Shown: one piece after another, positions 26,384 through 34,309 of the stretch | Position numbering within the stretch: the stretch's first letter is position 1 | Layout of the letters: every line of letters starts with the position of its first letter | Origin: Planctomycetota bacterium | Lineage (GTDB): Bacteria > Planctomycetota > Planctomycetia > Pirellulales > Pirellulaceae | Assembly: GCA_029259935.1 (NCBI GenBank) | Contig: JAJDEH010000087.1 | Coordinates: 1 to 46,278, forward strand | Length of the DNA: 46,278 bases | Direction of reading: 5' to 3' | Notes under the pieces: generated by a model | Seen by the model: only the letters and a program-made list of their open reading frames with translations | The model's database searches: none | Told to the model about the DNA's origin: nothing | Translations under genes and position numbers: made by a program

Positions 26384-26884
26384 ATGAACGGAACGATAAT
26401 TTATCTGTGTGTTGGGCGTTTTCGCGTACGTCGTTTCGCAATGGTGGCCGCAGTCATTTTGACTGTCCTAGGGACATTCACCGCCGCAAACGCGCAAGAT
26501 GAAATCCCTACACTGCGAGTGGCGAACGACAAAGAGGTTTCCGTGAGGTTCGAAATCAGCGCCCAGCGTCCATTCAACGGCAAGAAGGCTCGCTGGTTTA
26601 CGAAGACGATCGCACCCGGCAAAACGTTCGAGATCAAACTGCGATCGCCGGATCCTTTTAAGTTGCGAACAACCTATCGCCACTTCGCGGACAAAAAGAG
26701 CCACACACATACGACACCCAGCGTGGCCATCAAGTCATTTCTAAAAAAGAGCCCCGGTTCCGTGCTGAAGATCTCAGCCCTATTAGGCAATCCACCAGGC
26801 CGAAAGGCTATTCCCGAACATAGATTTGAATGGCTGCAACCGAAATCGGGAGAGCGGACACCTGCCGTGTTAGACGAAGATTGA
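26384..26884 (+). CDS. Secreted protein linked to the kinase gene
   Basis: A 166-residue protein from the ATG at 26384, preceded by GGGAGAAGAG. The signal peptide has a basic start (VRRF) and a hydrophobic core (AMVAAVILTVLGTF) with a likely cut at ANAQ. The mature region is small and beta-rich: LRVANDKEVSVRFEIS, then KTIAPGKTFEIKLRSP. This pattern (strand, 'N-D/T-x-E/K' turn, strand, then an 'APG-(E/K)' loop) also occurs in the extracytoplasmic domain of the kinase encoded 54 bp upstream, around residues 520-580. I infer a secreted homologue or partner of the kinase sensor; the similarity is short and needs an alignment. No enzyme motif is seen. Confidence 0.6.
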   Translation: MNGTIIYLCVGRFRVRRFAMVAAVILTVLGTFTAANAQDEIPTLRVANDKEVSVRFEISAQRPFNGKKARWFTKTIAPGKTFEIKLRSPDPFKLRTTYRHFADKKSHTHTTPSVAIKSFLKKSPGSVLKISALLGNPPGRKAIPEHRFEWLQPKSGERTPAVLDED

Positions 26885-26888
26885 CCGA

Positions 26889-26922
26889 GTTGATTCAGCC
26901 ACCCTCTGTTGATTCAGCCACC
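26889..26922. repeat. 15-bp direct repeat between convergent genes
   Basis: GTTGATTCAGCCACC occurs at 26889-26903 and 26908-26922, with a 19-bp period. It lies just after the stop of the secreted-protein gene and before the end of the convergent sigma gene. It could be a local duplication; no function is evident. Confidence 0.6.
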
Positions 26923-26952
26923 GCCGTCGCGAAAGGCGACAAAGTTCGCCTC

Positions 26953-27537
26953 TTAATCCATGATCCCTTCACCAAGTTCCCGCATCGCGCGCAGCACGCG
27001 CGACTGAGCCACGCGCACGGCTCCCAGTGACATGCCGAGCTGGTCGGCGACGTCCTTGGCCGGTTGCTGCTCGAGGACGATTTTTTGGAATGCAGTAATG
27101 CTGTTTTCTTGAAAGCGGTCGGCGACGCGCGACAGCAGGTAGTCGATCATGTAGCTGTCGTATTCCTCGCGCCACACACGGCTGACGCCGCTCTTGTCGT
27201 CGGCCAGCTGGTCCGCGATCTCGCCAATGTCGCGGTCGCCAGCCTTGGGATGCCGTTTTCGCCCCCGCCAAAACTCGCGCAGCCGATTCGATGTCACCTG
27301 CCGCAGCCAATTTCGAAACGCCCCGGTTTGCCCGTTGTGTTCAAACTTGGGCAACGCCCGAAAGACATAGCTCATCACCTCCTGCAGAATGTCATCGGCA
27401 TCTTGTCCTTGCACACCCTGCACCGACAGCCAGCGGCGAATCAACCCCTCGTAGAGACCGGCGAACTCGCCCCACGAACTGTCGTCGCGAGTATCCCGAA
27501 CTCGTCCAATTAAACTAACCGACGTAAAGTTTTTCAT
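26953..27537 (-). CDS. ECF sigma factor, RpoE-like
   Basis: A 194-residue sigma-70 family factor. Region 2 (about 15-95) contains WGEFAGLYEGLIRRWL, the DADDILQEV core and FRNWLRQVTSNRLREFWR. Region 4 (about 135-190) contains a helix-turn-helix with AKDVADQLGMSLGAVRVAQSRVLR. No anti-sigma gene is adjacent. Upstream on the same strand, 101 bp away, is the secreted ankyrin protein; downstream is the convergent secreted-protein gene. The ECF class usually responds to envelope stress. The start at 27537 is the first ATG in the frame and gives a typical length. The three ECF factors in the window are clearly different from each other, so this is not a local duplication. Confidence 0.88.
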   Translation of the reverse strand: MKNFTSVSLIGRVRDTRDDSSWGEFAGLYEGLIRRWLSVQGVQGQDADDILQEVMSYVFRALPKFEHNGQTGAFRNWLRQVTSNRLREFWRGRKRHPKAGDRDIGEIADQLADDKSGVSRVWREEYDSYMIDYLLSRVADRFQENSITAFQKIVLEQQPAKDVADQLGMSLGAVRVAQSRVLRAMRELGEGIMD

Positions 27538-27638
27538 GATGAGGTCACACTGCCGCAGTTATCAACATTGTCGCTGTTGCGATTCGTCCGTGCAACATGA
27601 AGCCGATCTTTTTACTTTGCACCGGCCGCCAACGATCA

Positions 27639-29882
27639 CTATTCCCTCGCCAGCCGAAATTTCCGAAATACCTCTTCGACGGCTGGCGCGTGCCCACACT
27701 CATCGAGCGGCGTGTCTCCTTCTTTGTCCTTCGCATCCATTTTCGCGCCCCGTTGCAGCAGCAGGCGCACGACGTCGAGATTTGCGCTGCGCGCCGCAAC
27801 GTGCAGTGGCGTCCTGTTACTTTTCGTCAGCGCGTTCACATCCGCTCCGGCATCCAGTAGGAGCTTGGCAATTTCGTAGCGGTGCCAAAATGCGGCGTTG
27901 TGCAGGGCCGTTTCATCATCGTGGCCAAATAGTTCGGCCTTGTTTTGAATTACGATATCGCCGCCGGAATCTAGCAGCATTTTGACTATGGACTTGTAGT
28001 TCATGCCTACCGCGAAATGCAGCGCGGGGTATCCGTAGTAGCTGCGCGAATTTGCCAGCTTGGCGTTCTGTTTCAGCATACGTGCAACCTGCGTTTCATC
28101 TCCAATGGCGACGGCGGAAAAGAAGTCCAGCGTCGCACCATGTCTTTGCAACAGAGCGATCAAGCTTCCGGTCCTTTTGTTTTGGGCTTTGCTATTGGGA
28201 CGGATTTTCGTGGCTGCGGCATGAATCGCCGACACGCCATCCAGTGTGGCGTTTGGGTCCGCTCCTTTGCCGATCAAGGTTTCAACTAATTCGAGGTGCC
28301 GCGCTTCTGGGGACGAGAAATCGGCGCGTCCGCTTCGAACCAGGCAGCGGTCCAATAGCTTTTGGCGTGATTCTACATCTTTCTCGTCAAATTTGGCGTG
28401 AGTCAGCAGGGCAATCGCATTGTCCGCTTGACCAAAATTGACAGCCATGTCTAGCGCGGTTTGGGTTCTGTACGTCCAGAACGATTCCGATGTGGTGGCA
28501 AACATTTCGACACCGACGTCAAGAAGCAAGCCGATGGTTTCAGGCACGCCGTCTCGGGCTGCAAAGTGCAAAGCAGTGGCGTTGCTCAGGATAAGCCTAC
28601 GACCGGTACTGGTCCCACGCCAAGTGATCGGCGTTTGCAGGTCAGCTCCGTTCTCGATAAGCAGCCGAACAATCTTCGGATGTGCCAGAGCTTCCTTGAT
28701 GATTGGATAACCCATGCCTCGTTCAAAATCGTCAACATCAACTCGATGCTCTTTGATTAGATGCTTGCAAAAATCTAGCCGCCCCAAGGATGCAGCCAAA
28801 CGCAATGGACTTTTCTTCTGGTAGGCGTGCGCAAATTTGGGAGACTCTCGCAGGATGTTCTTGACTCGTTTGAGGTCGTCCAATTTGATCGCCGAATGAA
28901 TGTCGTACTCGGCCCCTGCTTGCAGGTACAATTCGATAATGTGATGCCACTCACCCGTGTCCTTCATTCCGCGAGCGTCCAAGAGATGTTCGACCGCGTC
29001 TTGCAACGCCGTCTTTCCAAACGCATCGCGACGGGTTAGGTCAGGCTTCTTCTGCAAAATCAGTTCGACGATTTCCCGCTGTTTGGCTAGATGGAGCGGT
29101 GTAAATTTGTTGTACGCCTGGGCGTCCACAACCGCACCATTGTCCAGCAACCACTTCACGATATTGGCGTAACCAAATCTTGCTGCAATGTGCAGAGGAG
29201 TCCGCGACTCGTCGTCGCGCCGGTCAATCCACGCAGGATTTGCCTTCATCATGTCATGTGCCGCTCTCGGAAATTCATTCCAGAGATAATCGTGCGGAGT
29301 CTTCATTTCCCGTGCCACCACCTTGACGGTCACGTCGTTGCTAATTACCGTGCCAAACCAAACGGGTTGCTTGGTTTTCAAAGATGCCACGGTCGATTCA
29401 AATCTTGCCGTGATCGAGAAATCGTCGCCCGAGTTGGGGTCGGGCCGCCCCGTCCATTGACGCTTACCCCATAAGAAAACGTCCAGCGACACGGCGACGG
29501 TGTGCTGGTCGTGGGGAGCAATTTCAATGGTCTCCGCAGCTTGGTCAATGCTGTTTTCGCGATTCTCCCAATGCCCTTCGCCTTCAATAACTCTCTTTCG
29601 CGTGACGTGCTTTTCACCTGTCGCCAAGTTAACCCAATGAAGGGTTATTTGGTCGTGACCATTCTTCGACCTTGGGTTCCATATACGAATCGGTTGATCC
29701 GAGCTGTTCTGAATGACGACATGAAACGACTCCTCGATTTCGATGTTCGGCTCAGCCGAATCCGGGATCTGGATGCGAATCGAAAGACCGTTTTCATCAC
29801 CGAAGGCCGCCGATGCCCCAACGCCAAGCAACGCCAGAGAAAGCAATGAGATGGATTGCGAATGCTTCATATCTTCGGCCAT
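27639..29882 (-). CDS. Secreted ankyrin-repeat protein
   Basis: A 747-residue protein from the ATG at 29882; an in-frame TTG lies upstream, and the ATG at 29870 gives an equally good signal peptide (MKHSQSISLLSLALLGVG...FG). Residues 30-195 form a beta-rich domain (IEESFHVVIQNSSDQPIRIWNP). From about 225 ankyrin repeats follow, some ten to twelve units with the usual TPLH(I/V)AA and I/V-V-x-x-LLD-x-GA motifs (TPLHIAARFGYANIVKWLLDNGA; TALHNAAFWHRYEIAKLLLDAGA; TPLHVAARSANLDVVRLLLQ). Ankyrin repeats bind proteins, and it is unusual for such a long array to be exported. The gene lies upstream of the ECF sigma gene on the same strand and may share its regulation. Confidence 0.85.
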   Translation of the reverse strand: MAEDMKHSQSISLLSLALLGVGASAAFGDENGLSIRIQIPDSAEPNIEIEESFHVVIQNSSDQPIRIWNPRSKNGHDQITLHWVNLATGEKHVTRKRVIEGEGHWENRENSIDQAAETIEIAPHDQHTVAVSLDVFLWGKRQWTGRPDPNSGDDFSITARFESTVASLKTKQPVWFGTVISNDVTVKVVAREMKTPHDYLWNEFPRAAHDMMKANPAWIDRRDDESRTPLHIAARFGYANIVKWLLDNGAVVDAQAYNKFTPLHLAKQREIVELILQKKPDLTRRDAFGKTALQDAVEHLLDARGMKDTGEWHHIIELYLQAGAEYDIHSAIKLDDLKRVKNILRESPKFAHAYQKKSPLRLAASLGRLDFCKHLIKEHRVDVDDFERGMGYPIIKEALAHPKIVRLLIENGADLQTPITWRGTSTGRRLILSNATALHFAARDGVPETIGLLLDVGVEMFATTSESFWTYRTQTALDMAVNFGQADNAIALLTHAKFDEKDVESRQKLLDRCLVRSGRADFSSPEARHLELVETLIGKGADPNATLDGVSAIHAAATKIRPNSKAQNKRTGSLIALLQRHGATLDFFSAVAIGDETQVARMLKQNAKLANSRSYYGYPALHFAVGMNYKSIVKMLLDSGGDIVIQNKAELFGHDDETALHNAAFWHRYEIAKLLLDAGADVNALTKSNRTPLHVAARSANLDVVRLLLQRGAKMDAKDKEGDTPLDECGHAPAVEEVFRKFRLARE

Positions 29883-29988
29883 TAAGCTCGACAAGCAACA
29901 AAACGCACTTGCCGCTAATCACGCTGCGTGTTTTTGGCGAACAGCATTTCCCACGCAGAGCATTCTACACGGTCAGGCCGTAAGACGG

Positions 29989-30771
29989 CTAACGAGATTC
30001 GAGATGCTGAAGCAGTTCCGGCAGTTCGGCCACGCCGCGCAGAACGTGGTGAGCGCCGACATCGCGATACTGCTGGTCGATGGCGGCCAGCCGCGAGTCC
30101 AATTCGCCGGGTGGCAGGTCGGCGATCTCTGTCCGTGAAAGCCCCAGGGCGTTGCCCGTTTGAGTGACGGCGACGGTCGTGGACCCGGTGTTCAGTCCGG
30201 CCGTAATGCCAATTGGCGTGTCGTCGACGACTAGCACCGAAGACATCGGATAAACGCCAAGCTGCTCGGCGGCGCGAAAATTCATCCACGGCGCGGGGCG
30301 GCCGGCGGAGACCTCGTCGGAGCAGATGATGACGTCCGGCGAATATCCGTCGCGTGCCGCCAGCGGGGCGACAACGTCCATCAACTCGCGGGTGTAGCCG
30401 GTCGTTGAACCGATCTTCAGCCCTCGACGCCGGCACTCGGCGATCGCTTCGGCAACGCCGGGGATCACGTCGGAGTGACTGGCTAAGGTTTCCTTCTGCA
30501 ACGGCAGGAACTCGTCGTACATCGCCTGAACGTCGGCGTCGGTTGGCTGGCGATCGTACTTGTCGCGCCACAACTGGGCAATGCGCGGCAATTCGGCAAT
30601 CGTGGCGATGTGTTCTCGCTTGGAACGGCCCATCGGACCACGCGCCTCGTCCTCGGTGATTTCAATGCCTCGGCGACGGAAGATTTCGACGAACACCTTG
30701 GCCGGCGCGCGGCTGCCATAATCGACCGTGGTCCCCGCCCAATCCAAAATGACGGCTTGAATTCGCGGCAT
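29989..30771 (-). CDS. phnX: Phosphonoacetaldehyde hydrolase (phosphonatase)
   Basis: A 260-residue HAD-superfamily enzyme that splits phosphonoacetaldehyde into acetaldehyde and phosphate in aminoethylphosphonate catabolism. The sequence contains the nucleophile motif LDWAGTTVDYGS (Asp10 here, corresponding to Asp12 of the Bacillus cereus enzyme), MGRSKREH with the lysine (Lys51) that forms the Schiff base with substrate, GSTTGYTR, and VVDDTP with acidic Mg-binding residues. All key positions are present. The ATG at 30771 is preferred; a TTG two codons upstream has AAGGAG nearer to it. The gene follows the HpnW-like oxidoreductase with two bases between stop and ATG, so the two are translationally linked. 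Cytoplasmic. Confidence 0.95.
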   Translation of the reverse strand: MPRIQAVILDWAGTTVDYGSRAPAKVFVEIFRRRGIEITEDEARGPMGRSKREHIATIAELPRIAQLWRDKYDRQPTDADVQAMYDEFLPLQKETLASHSDVIPGVAEAIAECRRRGLKIGSTTGYTRELMDVVAPLAARDGYSPDVIICSDEVSAGRPAPWMNFRAAEQLGVYPMSSVLVVDDTPIGITAGLNTGSTTVAVTQTGNALGLSRTEIADLPPGELDSRLAAIDQQYRDVGAHHVLRGVAELPELLQHLESR

Positions 30772-30773
30772 GG

Positions 30774-31955
30774 TCAATCGATCTCCTTGTTAAGCCGGAT
30801 GGTCGTGGACGAAACGCGTTCCCAGAATCGCTCGGCGATGCCGAAAGACATGGTCATGCCCGCGCCGCCCAGTCCAGTGCAAATATGGACGCCCGGCATG
30901 GGGTCGGCCTCGAACCACGACTTCGTGGCATGCTTGGCGTAAACGCCGCTCCAGCGCTCGGTCACCGACCAGTCCGGCAAGCGAATGGTCTCTCGCAACT
31001 CACGCAGAATCAAGTCGTCGATCGACGCCTTGTTGAACGGTTCGATGTCCGAGCCGTATTCGTGCGAATCTCCCAAAATGACTTCGCCTGTTTCGTTTTG
31101 CGACGCCATCACGTGAATGCCGAAACGATCCAGTTCCGGCGTCTCTTTCGCGATGCGTTGTTTGAGCGCGGGCAGACTGGGACACACTTCGAAGTTGTGA
31201 TAATGACGCAGTGTCAATCCGCTGGCCAGATGCGGACCGATTCGCCAGCCATCAGCTTGCCCCTGGGTCTTGAGCATTTGCAGTTTACACAGCTTGAGGC
31301 CGGATTCGAGAAAGACTTGGGGAAATAGTGATTCAAAATCCGCGCCGCCGCAGACTACGATTCGATCCGCTTTCCATTGGCGGCCATCGGAACCGCGCAA
31401 GGTCCCACCACCGATATCCGTGATGACCGTACGAAACTCGCATCGAACTCCGAATTGCTCGGCAAGCCAAATCGGCACTTGGCGAACAGCGGCTCGCGGA
31501 TCGACACACAATTCGGTGGGGCTAAACAGTCCACCGAGCAGCTCTTCGGGATTCGCCGCCGGAGTCCGGCGTTGCACTTCCTCCGCTGTCAGCCAAGAAC
31601 ATTCGACCGCCAATTCGGCCGCTTGCTGATGAAACTCCCGCAGCACGGCCACTTCGTCGTCTTGATGCGCGAGGTGAATGGAACCGCACGGATTGATCCA
31701 AATCCCGGCCACCTTCGCCAGCCGTAGCCAACGATCGCGGCTTTGCAGCGCGATGTCACGCAGTTCGCCGGCCGGCTGGCCGATCGGCCACACCATGCCG
31801 AAGTTCCGAATCGACGCGCCGCAAGCGTGCTCACTCCGCTCGAACATTGTCACCCGGTGCCCTCGTTCGGCCGCCGACCAGGCGTGCGCTAATCCGACAA
31901 TGCCCGCGCCAACAATAGCGACGTCCAACGATTGGCTGTCCGGCGATGCAGTCAT
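30774..31955 (-). CDS. HpnW-like FAD-dependent oxidoreductase, phosphonate-linked
   Basis: A 393-residue FAD-dependent oxidoreductase of the DAO/GlyOx-like fold. The Rossmann motif lies near the N-terminus (VAIVGAGIVGLAHAW, GxGxxG at 16-21), with the acidic residue that binds the adenosine ribose in MFERSE. The C-terminal part carries the FAD-binding motif typical of the family (GVHICTGLGGAGMTMSFGIAER). The family model known to me as HpnW is recurrently found next to PhnX and is proposed to oxidise an aminoethylphosphonate derivative. Related enzymes described later act on N-methyl-aminoethylphosphonate. The ATG at 31955 overlaps the stop of the HD oxygenase gene by 4 bp (ATGA), and the stop lies just before phnX, so all three are co-translated. 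The exact substrate cannot be read from sequence. Confidence 0.85.
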   Translation of the reverse strand: MTASPDSQSLDVAIVGAGIVGLAHAWSAAERGHRVTMFERSEHACGASIRNFGMVWPIGQPAGELRDIALQSRDRWLRLAKVAGIWINPCGSIHLAHQDDEVAVLREFHQQAAELAVECSWLTAEEVQRRTPAANPEELLGGLFSPTELCVDPRAAVRQVPIWLAEQFGVRCEFRTVITDIGGGTLRGSDGRQWKADRIVVCGGADFESLFPQVFLESGLKLCKLQMLKTQGQADGWRIGPHLASGLTLRHYHNFEVCPSLPALKQRIAKETPELDRFGIHVMASQNETGEVILGDSHEYGSDIEPFNKASIDDLILRELRETIRLPDWSVTERWSGVYAKHATKSWFEADPMPGVHICTGLGGAGMTMSFGIAERFWERVSSTTIRLNKEID

Positions 31956-32533
31956 GGCATCTTTACCAGCGAAGCACGATCAACATAGGTGGCAAAATGA
32001 TCGAGCGACGGCGTTTCCAAATCGACAACCTTGGCTGCGTCGTCCCATTTTCGCAGGCGAACCGCATCTTGGAAGAAGCCCCGTTGTTCGAACCGAGCCA
32101 CCTCGTCGCCAGTCATCGCGCCACCTTGCAGACGCAGGCTTTGCTGGGAGGCGGGGCTGAGCTGGTTCTGATAGTCCGGGTCGACGGCACACAAATAGCG
32201 CTTGGCGGCAACGTGCATTCCCACCGGTTCGGCGACTCCCGGCTTGAATCGTTGTTCCAGCCACGGCGTAGCCAAGGCCTCGTGTTGGTCATCCACGCCC
32301 TGATCGGCGGCGTTTTCGGGCAAGTCGTGCAGCAAATGCCCGACATCGTGCAACAGAGCCGCCACGATCAGTTCGGGCGACGCCGAGGATCGCTCGGCGA
32401 ACGTCGCCGCTTGCAAGGCGTGCTCCAATTGCGAGACGGATTCGCCGCCGTACCAGGCCGAGCCCCGCGCTTCAAACAGACGCCGCACTTCGTCCATCGT
32501 TTCGCTCGTGGCGGGTTCGCTTTGATTGTCCAT
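31952..32533 (-). CDS. PhnZ-like HD-domain phosphonate oxygenase
   Basis: A 193-residue HD-domain protein from the ATG at 32533, with GAGGAA upstream; the frame extends further but contains no good site. It belongs to the phosphonate-associated HD family that includes PhnZ, a di-iron oxygenase that cleaves the C-P bond of 2-amino-1-hydroxyethylphosphonate. Iron ligands expected from PhnZ are visible: H38, H62-D63 (the HD pair in ALLHDVGH), H84 and H107, with Asp164/165 in RKWDDAAK. The substrate-binding Y28 and E31 in WYGGE match the PhnZ Tyr-x-x-Glu pair. Numbering is offset by 3-4 from PhnZ as I recall it. No PhnY (the 2-oxoglutarate oxygenase that makes the PhnZ substrate) is encoded nearby, so the substrate may differ. 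It is the first gene of the minus-strand phosphonate operon. Confidence 0.88.
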   Translation of the reverse strand: MDNQSEPATSETMDEVRRLFEARGSAWYGGESVSQLEHALQAATFAERSSASPELIVAALLHDVGHLLHDLPENAADQGVDDQHEALATPWLEQRFKPGVAEPVGMHVAAKRYLCAVDPDYQNQLSPASQQSLRLQGGAMTGDEVARFEQRGFFQDAVRLRKWDDAAKVVDLETPSLDHFATYVDRASLVKMP

Positions 32534-32579
32534 GATGTTGGTTCCTCGCCAAATCTTAACCCGCCCGCGCGGTTCGATG

Positions 32580-32587
32580 AGTATACT
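32580..32587. promoter_or_regulatory. Palindromic -10 candidate shared by the divergent phosphonate units
   Basis: AGTATACT reads the same on both strands and gives TATACT in either direction. It sits 46 bp upstream of the HD oxygenase ATG (minus) and 57 bp upstream of the DUF5690 transporter ATG (plus), which suits both. An adjacent CCGCC/GGCGG pair (about 32594-32615) could be an operator. No good -35 box was found. Confidence 0.3.
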
Positions 32588-32644
32588 GTCTTCCGCCAAG
32601 AGCGAGATAGGCGGCTGAAAACTCGACGATTCAATTGGAATCTG

Positions 32645-33976
32645 ATGACGGACAAATCCCATTTAACGCATGCTTCCCACCGCCACGGTTCGCTGTGGGC
32701 ATTTTGGGCCGCCACGGCCGCCTTTGCCACCTATTTCTGTATGTACGGGTTTCGGAAGCCGTTCACGGCGGCCACGTTCGCTGACGCGGCGGAGGTTGGA
32801 GGCATCGATTTCAAGACCGTGGTCGTTGCGACGCAGGTCTTGGGGTATACGCTGTCGAAGTTTATCGGCATCAAGGTTATCTCTGAAATGCCTCCGCGAC
32901 GACGGGCCGTCGCGATCCTGCTTCTGATCGCCGTAGCCGAAGTCGGACTGGTGATTTTCGGTGTCCTTCCACGGCCCTGGAACGTCGCCGGATTGTTCTT
33001 GAACGGGCTCTCGCTGGGCATGGTGTTCGGGCTAGTACTCGGCTTTTTGGAAGGCCGGCGGCTTACCGAAGCGCTCGCCGCCGGGCTGTGTGCCAGCTTC
33101 ATCCTGGCCGACGGCGTGACCAAGTCGGTGGGGACTTGGCTGTTGGACAAGGGGATCACGGAATACTGGATGCCCAGCGTGGCGGGCTTAATTTTTCTGG
33201 TGCCGTTATGCATTGGCGTGTGGATGCTGGCCAGAATTCCGTCGCCCACCCAACACGATATCGAGGCTAGAACCGCTCGCCCTACGTTGACGCGAACCGA
33301 GCGCTGGTCGTTGTTTGGCCGATATGCCGGGGGGCTGTCGTTGCTGGTGGCCATGTACCTGCTGGTCACGGTGATCCGTAGCATTCGCGCCGACTTCGCC
33401 CCCGAACTGTGGAAGGAACTGGGCGAAGACGGTAAGCCGGCCATCTTCACGCGTTCCGAGATGTATGTGGCGTTGGGCGTGCTATTGGTTAACGGACTGG
33501 CGGCTTGTATCCGGAACAACCGCCTGGCGTTTTTTGTTTCACTGGGGACTTGCTGTTTTGGCTTCTTGCTCATCACCGCCGCGTTGGTCAGCCACCAGCA
33601 ATCGGTAATCCGCCCCTTTCCGTTTATGGTGCTAGTTGGGCTCGGGCTCTATCTTCCCTATGTCGCCATGCATACGACGGTTTTTGAACGGCTGCTGGCG
33701 ATGACTCGCGAGCGGGGCAACTTGGGCTTCTTGATGTATGTCGCCGATGCGTTTGGGTACTTGGGCTACGTCGCCGTCATGATTGCTCGCAACTTGTGGA
33801 ACCAACGCCAGGCTGGCCAAGCAGGCTTGACCAGCGAGGGCTTTCTGCAATTCTTTGTGTGGTCGTGCTGGGTGGCGGCCGGCTTGTCACTTTTCTGTTT
33901 GGTGCTGAGTTGGCGCTACTTCGCCGTTCGCGGCGGCCAAGCAGTAGCCGCGGCGTCACCGGAGGCCGCCGTCTGA
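32645..33976 (+). CDS. DUF5690-family MFS transporter
   Basis: A 443-residue integral membrane protein from the ATG at 32645 (MTDKSHLTHAS), preceded by GGAATC. The frame runs far upstream through the opposite-strand HD gene, but that part is not coding. Hydrophobic segments number about twelve, in the pattern of the major facilitator superfamily. The first helix ends with CMYGFRKPF, resembling the signature of organophosphate:phosphate-type antiporters and DUF5690. A hydrophilic loop lies in the middle (about 205-230). DUF5690 genes are often linked to phosphonate genes, so it is the likely importer for the phosphonate degraded by the divergent operon. Substrate specificity is not known from sequence. 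Confidence 0.85.
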   Translation: MTDKSHLTHASHRHGSLWAFWAATAAFATYFCMYGFRKPFTAATFADAAEVGGIDFKTVVVATQVLGYTLSKFIGIKVISEMPPRRRAVAILLLIAVAEVGLVIFGVLPRPWNVAGLFLNGLSLGMVFGLVLGFLEGRRLTEALAAGLCASFILADGVTKSVGTWLLDKGITEYWMPSVAGLIFLVPLCIGVWMLARIPSPTQHDIEARTARPTLTRTERWSLFGRYAGGLSLLVAMYLLVTVIRSIRADFAPELWKELGEDGKPAIFTRSEMYVALGVLLVNGLAACIRNNRLAFFVSLGTCCFGFLLITAALVSHQQSVIRPFPFMVLVGLGLYLPYVAMHTTVFERLLAMTRERGNLGFLMYVADAFGYLGYVAVMIARNLWNQRQAGQAGLTSEGFLQFFVWSCWVAAGLSLFCLVLSWRYFAVRGGQAVAAASPEAAV

Positions 33977-34108
33977 TCGATGCGACCAAGCCACGACAGC
34001 ATTTGGGCAGCGGTATTCCGGTCATTTTCTCGAATTTTGGAAAACGTTGTAATATTCGGGCGCGGTTCTGTTAATTCCATTGCATGAAACGCCAAGCAGC
34101 CAGTTGAG

Positions 34109-34137
34109 GATGTTGATGTTGATGTTGATGTTGATGT
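34109..34137. repeat. GATGTT hexamer tandem array
   Basis: Four full GATGTT copies plus a partial fifth run without interruption. It is a simple-sequence array prone to slippage, 170 bp upstream of the ECF sigma start and immediately next to the inverted-repeat element. Confidence 0.9.
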
Positions 34138-34249
34138 AGGCCGGATCTCGCGAAAACGCTGCTTCGGCAGTCTCCAGTTTTCCTTGAAGTCGTGGTTGCC
34201 GGAACGTGTATGCCGGAACATCGTCGCTTTGCTCCTCGGTCCGGCCTAC
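34136..34249. repeat. Short element with 10-bp terminal inverted repeats
   Basis: GTAGGCCGGA (34136-34145) and TCCGGCCTAC (34240-34249) are perfect inverted repeats enclosing a further 94 bp that includes TGCCGGAAC twice. There is no coding capacity. It resembles the GTAGGCCGGA-type intergenic repeats of planctomycete genomes and may be a MITE/REP-like element. Confidence 0.6.
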
Positions 34250-34309
34250 TTGCCGAACAAGCCAGCAATGGCACTCGAAACATTGGTTGTGAAAGACCTC
34301 TAAGTAGAC

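Larger units (their letters stand above)
33977..34309. other. Intergenic region with repeats before a sigma gene
   Basis: About 330 bp between the transporter and the ECF sigma gene. It contains a hexamer array (34109-34137) and a 114-bp element with 10-bp terminal inverted repeats (34136-34249). The open minus-strand frame across it is low-complexity and has no homology signs. Confidence 0.5.

Noticed and set aside
31946..32644. Upstream extension of the DUF5690 transporter frame
   Set aside because: It runs antisense through the HD oxygenase gene; the real transporter begins at the ATG at 32645, directly before its first helix.
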